From contig KB445799.1 in NCBI GenBank assembly GCA_000320605.2, forward strand, positions 729,234-793,233: a stretch of DNA of 64,000 nt, written 5' to 3'. The notes below the pieces were generated by a model. It made no database searches, was not told the DNA's origin, and was given only the letters and a program-made list of their open reading frames with translations. The translations under genes were made by a program, and so were the position numbers. Position 1 is the first letter of the stretch, and every line of letters begins with the position of its first letter. This document shows positions 57,657 through 64,000 of the stretch, one piece after another. This stretch comes from Gelatoporia subvermispora B. Taxonomy: Eukaryota > Basidiomycota > Agaricomycetes > Polyporales > Gelatoporiaceae.

Positions 57657-58197
57657 GTTCTGTAGTGCGGTCGGGTCAATCTAGTCATCTACTAGGAGAT
57701 AGTTACGAATGAGCTCACCACAAGAAATCGCTCTTGGAAGTACGGCAAGACTCAATCTCAGCCCTCAGACGAGACACAACGAGACCTCTTGAGGAAGTAC
57801 AGCGATGTCCCAATGTTCGAGATAACGCCGAAGGTCGACAAGCCACCTGATCATGCTTGTCTTGATCCAGTACTGCGCAATCACCAGAGCTATAGGAATG
57901 CCCTTTGACATCTGCTGACGCACTCAGTGGCCCTCCTTCGTGCTGACTGCCCGTCTGCACTAACATGCTGACGACAAGACTTCGAAGCCAGCTGTAATGG
58001 ATGTTATGGAGGTGAGAGTCTGCACGCCACCGTGGACGTGCGCCAAAGCAGTCATCATCTTCTGCAACTTCCGACTCGGAGGTCCCTGTCAACTATTTCT
58101 GAGTCTTGATCGATAAGACCTCTTGAGCTCGGCGAGAGGAGCCAAGGAGCATCACAAACATCGTAGTCCAGCGTCAAGAGCAAGCGTCTCAACGAGC
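57657..58197. other. Divergent spacer dioxygenase / S9 peptidase
   Basis: 540 bases containing two promoters. A 125-codon minus-strand frame (57715-58092) has no motifs and is probably chance. Confidence 0.5.
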
Positions 58198-60509
58198 ATG
58201 GTCAAGAAGACGGCGCCCTACGGCACTTGGTCCTCGCCCATTACGCCGGACGCGCTGGTCGAGAATGTGAGCACGCAGAGCTTGCTCGCTCTTTGATCAC
58301 GGCGATACTGAGCATTATGGCACGATTATCGTCGCTGGGAATAGGCTGCCAGCGTTGACGAAGCGTTCGTCGACCCTATCACCAGTGTGATCTACCACAT
58401 CGAGGATAGGCCCACCGAGGGAGGCCGCAGTGTTATCGTCATCACCGAAGAGAACCGGGATCTGTTCGGGAAAGAGTGGAATGCAAGGACCGGCGTGCAC
58501 GAGGTGCGTAGCTAGAGCTGCGGACATGCGCTTGCGACTGACTTCGCATTGCATGCACGTAGTACGGAGGCGCCCCCGCTATTGCATACGATGGTGTAAT
58601 CTACTTCTCCAACTTCGGAGACAGTAGGGTGTACATGGTCAAAGATGGAGGCCAGCCTGAGCCGGTCACTCCTGGTGAGCCTTCTCAGTATTGTCTCTGG
58701 GTCTTCCAGCTCAATCGCGACCTCAGAGGGCAAGCCGTACCGCTACGCACGCTTCACTGTGCACCCGAAGTACACGCACCTCTTGGTATCAATCCTCGAG
58801 GATCACACTCACGACACGCCTGCCGAGATTGTCAACACGCTGTGTGTGATCGACACCAAGGCCAAGACCGTCAAGACCATCGTCTCCGGCGCCGACTTCT
58901 ACTCGCACGCTGCCTTCTCCCCCGACGGCTCTCATATCGTCTGGCAGCAATGGCGGCACCCCGACATGCCCTGGGAAGGCGCCGAGATCTATGTCGCGGA
59001 GGTGCGCACGGACGGCACCACGCTCGCTGTGGAGGACACGACCTACGTTGCGGGCAAAGCGCAAGAGATCAGCGCGTCGTTTCCGTTCTGGGCGTCGAAT
59101 GATGTGGTCATGTTTACTAGCGACATCTCCGGCTTCCAGAACCCGTGGAAGTACAGTCTGTCGTCCCGCCTCGCTGCCCCCGCGCTCCTCCAGCCGATTG
59201 AGGAAGACTTTGCCCAGCCCGGGTGGCTGCTCAGCTTCGACTGGGGCGTCCCACTCGCCCTCGATGGCAAAGCGGTTCTATACACTGCGCTAAAAGAGGG
59301 AAGGAGCGTGTTGTACGTCGTCAGCCTCGTGAGCGGGACTGTCGAGGAGGTCGACTGTCCGTATGTCGACCTCAGTGGAGTGAGGCGGGTGACAAACGAC
59401 TCGGCCATCTTCGTCGGTGCCACGGCCCAGTCTGGTATGGCCGTGATCCTTTGCTCGATCGAGGACTACGCAAAGCCGCAATTCAAGGCCATCAATGCTG
59501 CAGGGGAAGAGGGCCCGAAGTTCCCGCTGTCATATGTTTCCATTGCGCAGGCAATCACCATCTCTGCCCCGCTCAAGAATGAGCCGGTGTACCTGCTCTA
59601 TTCGCCGCCTCAGAATCCCGAGTTTGAGGGCCTTGTTGACGAGGTGCCGCCTTGCATTGTGAGTGTTCATGGTGGTCCCACCGGCCGTGCAAGCCCCGCA
59701 CTGTCGTGGTCAAAGCAGTTCTGGACCACTCGTGGCTTCGGCTGGTGAGTCTAAGTGGTTTGCATATGCAACAGGCTGGTCTCAACTTGCGTTAGGATGG
59801 ACGTCAATTACGGTGGAAGCTCTGGGCAGGGACGAAAGTATATGTAAGCGAGGTCTATTGACAGGAGTTCGATATTTATCCTAATCCGCGATTCAGCGAC
59901 CGTCTGGAGGGACAGTGGGGTATCGTCGACGTGGAGGACTGTGTCCGCGCAGCGCAAGAACTGTCGAAGCCACCTTACTCGCTCATCGATGCCAAGCGAA
60001 CTGTGATCACAGGGAAATCGTCCGGCGGCCTCACAGTGCTACAGTCCCTCTGCAACTTCCCGGGTGTCTACGCAGCAGCGACGTCTAGCTTCGGCATCTC
60101 GAACTTGTACAAGCTCGCAGAATTTACCCACAAGTTCGAGTCGCACTATTTGTTCAAGCTAGTTGGAGGGACGCCCGAGGAGGTCCCGCAAGTGTATGAC
60201 GCGAGATCGCCGGTCTTCCACGCAGACAAGATCAAGTCGCCATTGTTGGTAAGCCAATGCACCTCTTCTGACGCGGCTGGCATTTACGAGTGTATACAGG
60301 TCTTGCAGGGGTCAATCGACGCTGTCGTTCCACCAGGGCAAGCTGAGGAGATTGTCAATATGATCAGGAAGCACCACGGACGAGTCGAATACGTCGTGTT
60401 CGAGGGTGAAGGTCATGGCTGGAGGAAGGCGGAAACCATCAAGGCAGCCTTGTCGAAGGAACTGTCCTTCTACCAGGATGTCTTGGGTCTGTCTGTAGCC
60501 AAGCAGTAA
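58198..60509 (+). CDS. S9-family (prolyl oligopeptidase-like) serine peptidase
   Basis: Seven exons (58198-58266, 58345-58503, 58563-58674, 58727-59744, 59796-59843, 59897-60248, 60300-60509) total 1968 nt, 655 aa. The N-terminal beta-propeller-like part contains repeated blades (FSPDGSHIVWQQW, EIYVAEVR). The alpha/beta-hydrolase part has the oxyanion region VSVHGGPTGRASP, MDVNYGGSSGQGRKY, nucleophile Ser in ITGKSSGGLTVL, Asp in GSIDAVVPPGQ and His in EGEGHGW, so the catalytic triad is complete. No signal peptide, suggesting a cytosolic dipeptidyl- or acylaminoacyl-peptidase-like role. The start MVKKTAPYGTWSSPIT matches related fungal proteins. Confidence 0.92.
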
Positions 60510-61209
60510 TCGGTAACATGATACAGTGCGCGATTGTGGCGTTTCCAAATTACCGCCGGTCGTAAGGTATGCATTGGGTTAGTAGCTAAGTGGCCTTTGC
60601 GTGTATGTAAGATACGAGATGCCGGCAAAGTTGATGGATTCTGTCAACGAGAATGAGATGACCTCTCGAACAGCCTCCAGTGACCGATGATCAGATCAGT
60701 GAATCCTTGGAGCGTGAGGGTCGTGTGCCTGTACCCTCGGAAAAACCTGTCCGGCTACGCCTTCGCGTGCGCGTGGATTCGCTTCGCGGGCACGAACGTT
60801 AAAAATGACGCTCATGAGGTCGTTATCCACGAGCTCCCGGTACGACAGCTGTATTTCTTGAGGTTGGTCTCGAATGCTGTCCGGCACATGTTCGCCGCGT
60901 AGGGCGCTTCGCGCTGTGGCAAACTTCTCCGTGACCCTCCATCTTCTTGTGCTCTTGCTCTGATCTGCACCCAGGATCCTTGACTTGCTGGGTGATCCTT
61001 CCTCATCTTTCCCATCGGACTGCACGCTTTGCTGTTTTCCGTCGGAACACGAGGCAGAGTGCATACTCGTACGAGTCCTGCACACCGTCACCACGCGCGA
61101 AGCCGAGTCATAGAGACTTCTCAATCTCTCGACACGGATTCGGACGTAGGGGCGAACGTCCCGAATAGAACCTAGCTTTTACCACATCCAGGAGTCGCTC
61201 TCTGGGATC
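60510..61209. other. Spacer before the last gene
   Basis: 700 bases holding the peptidase 3' flank and the promoter of the next gene. No other feature recognised. Confidence 0.5.
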
Positions 61210-64000
61210 ATGAGTACTGTCACTGTCGCCGCCGGTCCTTCGAGTGCCGAGCCCATTCCGATGTCGGGCGAGAAGGAGCAGCAGAGCCAAACTCCGTTCG
61301 CACGTGTCACTCAGAATCTGCTGGCGGGTCTAGGCATTCCCCTGGAGAAATATCTCAATTCACCACCTGCACCCTTGGATCTTGACCCCGATGACCCGAA
61401 CGAAGACCAGTCAATGTCTTTTGCGGAGGGCGGCTTGCTACCCGGATTTCCTAGCATGGCTCAGCAGGAGTCGGCTCAAGCTTCTGCAGAGACATCCAAG
61501 GATATAGCCGGAGTGCCTGTAGACCAGGCTGTGACACGTCTGCATCAAGCCTGCCAGCATGCGTTGCCTGGTCACAACGAAGTGCTAAAATTTGACTTCG
61601 TACAGGACGAGGCGACTCGAGGTATGTTGCACCCGTTATTTACTCTAGTACTGATCCTCACGCGAGCCCGTAGCCTGGTCGTGTACTCTCATTATCAAAC
61701 ATCCACATGGCCCTTCTGAGACCTACACATGCGGCACGTATCATGCCAAGCAAAGTGAGGCAAAAGCCCGGACTTGTGCCATTGCCATCGAGAAGGGTGC
61801 TATGAATTTCATTGTCACTGGGAACGCCGAGGGATCTCCCAGGAAGGCCACCACTGCCATGCCCGCGACTACATCGAACGCCTCGAGCGCAACCGATCCC
61901 GCGAAGTCCAGCGCCGATCCCATAAAGCAGATTGAGCGCTGCTGCGCCGAATCTGGAGACGCCCGACCTAAACTGGATTGGATCCCTGTTAGTGAGCCTA
62001 AATTTGGTCGAAGTGAGTCCCGACGCATTGGTCAGAGCGTTTCGTACCTAACTCCGTCATAAGCACAAGGGTACGCGCTACGTGTGCGGCATTCCGCACA
62101 TGTCCACAAAGTCTATTCCGTCGATACCACCTATGAGAGCCCGACGGAAGCGCAGAAAGCCTGCGCTGAAGTCGCTCTGGAAGAGGGTGTCCTGGATTAT
62201 ATCAAACATGGACGATCTGAGGTCGAAGCGACAGATACCTTGTCTCATGAACCTGATATGTCCGATGCGGCCGAGACATGGACGGTGCAGCGCTTTTACG
62301 ACGAGTTGCCACAACCTGTGCCTGACACAATAGTCGGCAAGACGGCCGCGGATATCAATAGTCCTGCGTGGCTGAATATGGCCATACAGGGAGCGAGAGG
62401 AGCGAAGCTGACGGCGACCTTCATCTGGACTGCCGATGCACAGAGCGGTTGTACGTGTCTTCACCATTGCGTATTTTATAAGTAGCTCATTGAGTACAGT
62501 GCACGGGTGTCTCTTGCGCCTTTCACGTCCGAGAGAATGCAAGTCATATCTCGTTGACGCTAAGTTTGGTAAGCGCAACGAGGCCAAAGCCGCTGTCTGC
62601 TTGCTTGCTATGTCGCAAGGAGTGGGTACCTGGATCCGCCAGCTGTCTAAGGACGTCGATAACCGACTGTCCCTTGAAATTAGGAAGCAGGTGAACGATG
62701 TGCTCCTCCCAGCACTCGTGTCAGAGTACCGTAAGGTCAGGCCAGGTGCCACCCCTGCATTTGATTTCCATACAATTCAAGATGGTGCGTGATATATTAT
62801 AGCCACACTTGAGTCGGTAGTCTGATACTCTCCCAGCATGTGGATGCACTCTCACAGTCGAGCTGTCTGCGACGCCTTCCTCGGAACAGACGCGGACCTA
62901 CTCTGTTGACTCTGAGTACAAGAATAGAAACGATGCCAAGATAGCCGTTGTATGGGAGGCCGTACAACAGGGCGTTATGGAGTTCATCACGTTCCGCGGA
63001 CAACCACCACCACCCGGTTACGCTCCTTTCTATCACGGCGTAGATGCACTGTCCATGAACGCGCACAAACGGCGTTATGACTGGACCGACGGAGACAAGC
63101 CCTACAACACGTACCGTAATAACTCTCCGGGTTGGGACGGGCAATTCAAGAAGCCCAGGTTGAATGGACCCATGGAAGGTAACTTCTCGAACAACCAGAG
63201 AGGCGTCGGCCGAGGGTTCCGTGGTCGCGGATGGAACAACAATCGAGGTAGCGGAAGGTATAGGAATGACCAGCCATGGATGGCGCCCCACATACCGGGA
63301 CCCGGCGAGGGTGGCTACGTTGCAGGATCCCCATTCATGGGTCCCCCATCTGGCCAATTTCAGCCTGGACCGGGCGTGCCGGCATATGGTTTCGCGCAGC
63401 CCACGCCGCAGCCGTTTGTTCCCCCGCAGAATGGTGCTTACCCTCAGAATTACGGGGCGCATGGGTATGCGCATGGTGTAACTGCCCCGCCACCCCCGAG
63501 CGGATACCAGGCGCCGCCTGCTATTGGCGGCGCGCCGTACTATGGGGGTGCTGCTCAGCCGAGTAACGCGTACCCGCCATATTACCCTAGCGCAGCACCG
63601 CCCGCACCTGTACAGTACCCGCAGCAGCCGCACACTGCGCCAGGACCTGCAGCTAACCGGTATGCGGCATACGCTCAGCCTCAAGCTCCGATGCCTCAGC
63701 CATACACGTCAACGGTCTCGCAGGCCCCTGTGTACTACCCGACTCCGCTTGCACACTATTCTCCGGTCGCTGCCCAGCCTGTGTTCAACCCGGTGATGGG
63801 ACAGTACTATGCTGCCCCGCCGCTGCCTCCTTATACTCGGCCTCTTGCTACTGTCCCGCATGTCATTGCGTCTACGCCAACTCCTCCAACTAGCAACCCG
63901 CAACAAGTGAGTAGTGCGCAAGCGCAGCAGGGGGTTCCTGCTCCTACTCCTGCTCCGGTCCCTGCTCCTGCTCCGGCTCCAGTACCAACAACGACTACAG
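61210..64000 (+). CDS. Putative RNA-binding protein with four dsRBD-like repeats (3' end cut)
   Basis: Exons 61210-61621, 61674-62012, 62070-62447, 62500-62784 and 62837 to beyond the window. After a Ser/Gln-rich N-terminus there are four related repeats of about 50 residues, for example CTLIIKHPHG..ETYTCGTY, HKVYSVDTTYESPTEAQKAC, CKSYLVDAKFGKRNEAKAAV and GCTLTVELSATP..SVDSEYKNRNDAKIAV, each ending in a helix with G-V-x-x-F/Y/W-I or similar. The strand-strand-strand-helix order and xxEAKxA pattern resemble double-stranded-RNA-binding domains. All four introns are phase 1 and each repeat core follows one intron. The tail has RG-rich boxes (RGVGRGFRGRGW) and then a long Pro/Tyr/Gln/Ala low-complexity region. 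Family not recognised; RNA binding is an inference. Confidence 0.75.

Noticed and set aside
62797..63684. 295-codon minus-strand frame opposite the RNA-binding protein gene
   Set aside because: The plus strand carries repeats, RG boxes and in-phase introns; the antisense frame has no motif.

Overview
This is about 64 kb of nuclear DNA from a filamentous basidiomycete, most likely an Agaricomycete of the polypore type. The reasons are: dense genes with many 50-65 nt GT-AG introns, a DUF6533 membrane protein, an expanded F-box-like family, and basidiomycete-type ERG25, AUR1, fungalysin and divergent Ca2+/H+-exchanger genes. Exon models were built by hand from splice sites and reading phase. In nearly all genes the exon lengths sum to an intact frame, which is the main internal check.

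Left part (1-19.6 kb), metabolic and membrane genes: a cyclopropane-fatty-acid synthase-like methyltransferase (+), an F-box-like gene (-), sterol C-4 methyl oxidase ERG25 (-), an AzgA purine transporter built from 18 exons including several microexons (-), a DUF6533 protein (+), tafazzin (-), inositol phosphorylceramide synthase AUR1 (-) and a METTL7-like methyltransferase (+). Several act on membrane lipids (cyclopropane synthase, ERG25, tafazzin, AUR1), but spacing and mixed strands do not suggest a co-regulated cluster.

Middle part (19.9-36.5 kb), a duplicated accessory island: four F-box-like genes in two paralogous pairs, one member frameshifted; two secreted Gly/Asn/Ser-rich proteins whose C-terminal parts look like eroded class I hydrophobins; a small Gln-rich coiled-coil frame present intact and broken; and a class I methyltransferase whose last codons are also found as a truncated copy elsewhere. 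The pieces are shuffled segmental duplicates, and this is the fastest-changing part of the window.

Right part (37-64 kb): a Rab18-like GTPase, an intron-containing tRNA-Met(CAT), a GNAT acetyltransferase (-), a fungalysin metallopeptidase, an HXXXD acyltransferase, a composite 58/66-bp tandem array just upstream of an acyl-CoA oxidase-like gene, a divergent CAX-type exchanger (-), a SAP-domain protein, a phytanoyl-CoA-dioxygenase-like gene (-), an S9 prolyl-oligopeptidase-family peptidase, and a protein cut by the window end that has four dsRBD-like repeats, each on its own phase-1 exon, followed by RGG and Pro/Tyr/Gln-rich tails.

The most notable signals are the hydrophobin-derived GN-rich genes, the one-exon-per-repeat putative RNA-binding protein, the microexons in AzgA, tafazzin and the dioxygenase, three GC-AG introns supported by phase, and the composite tandem repeat. 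No CRISPR array, transposon with identifiable ends, or obvious virus was seen.
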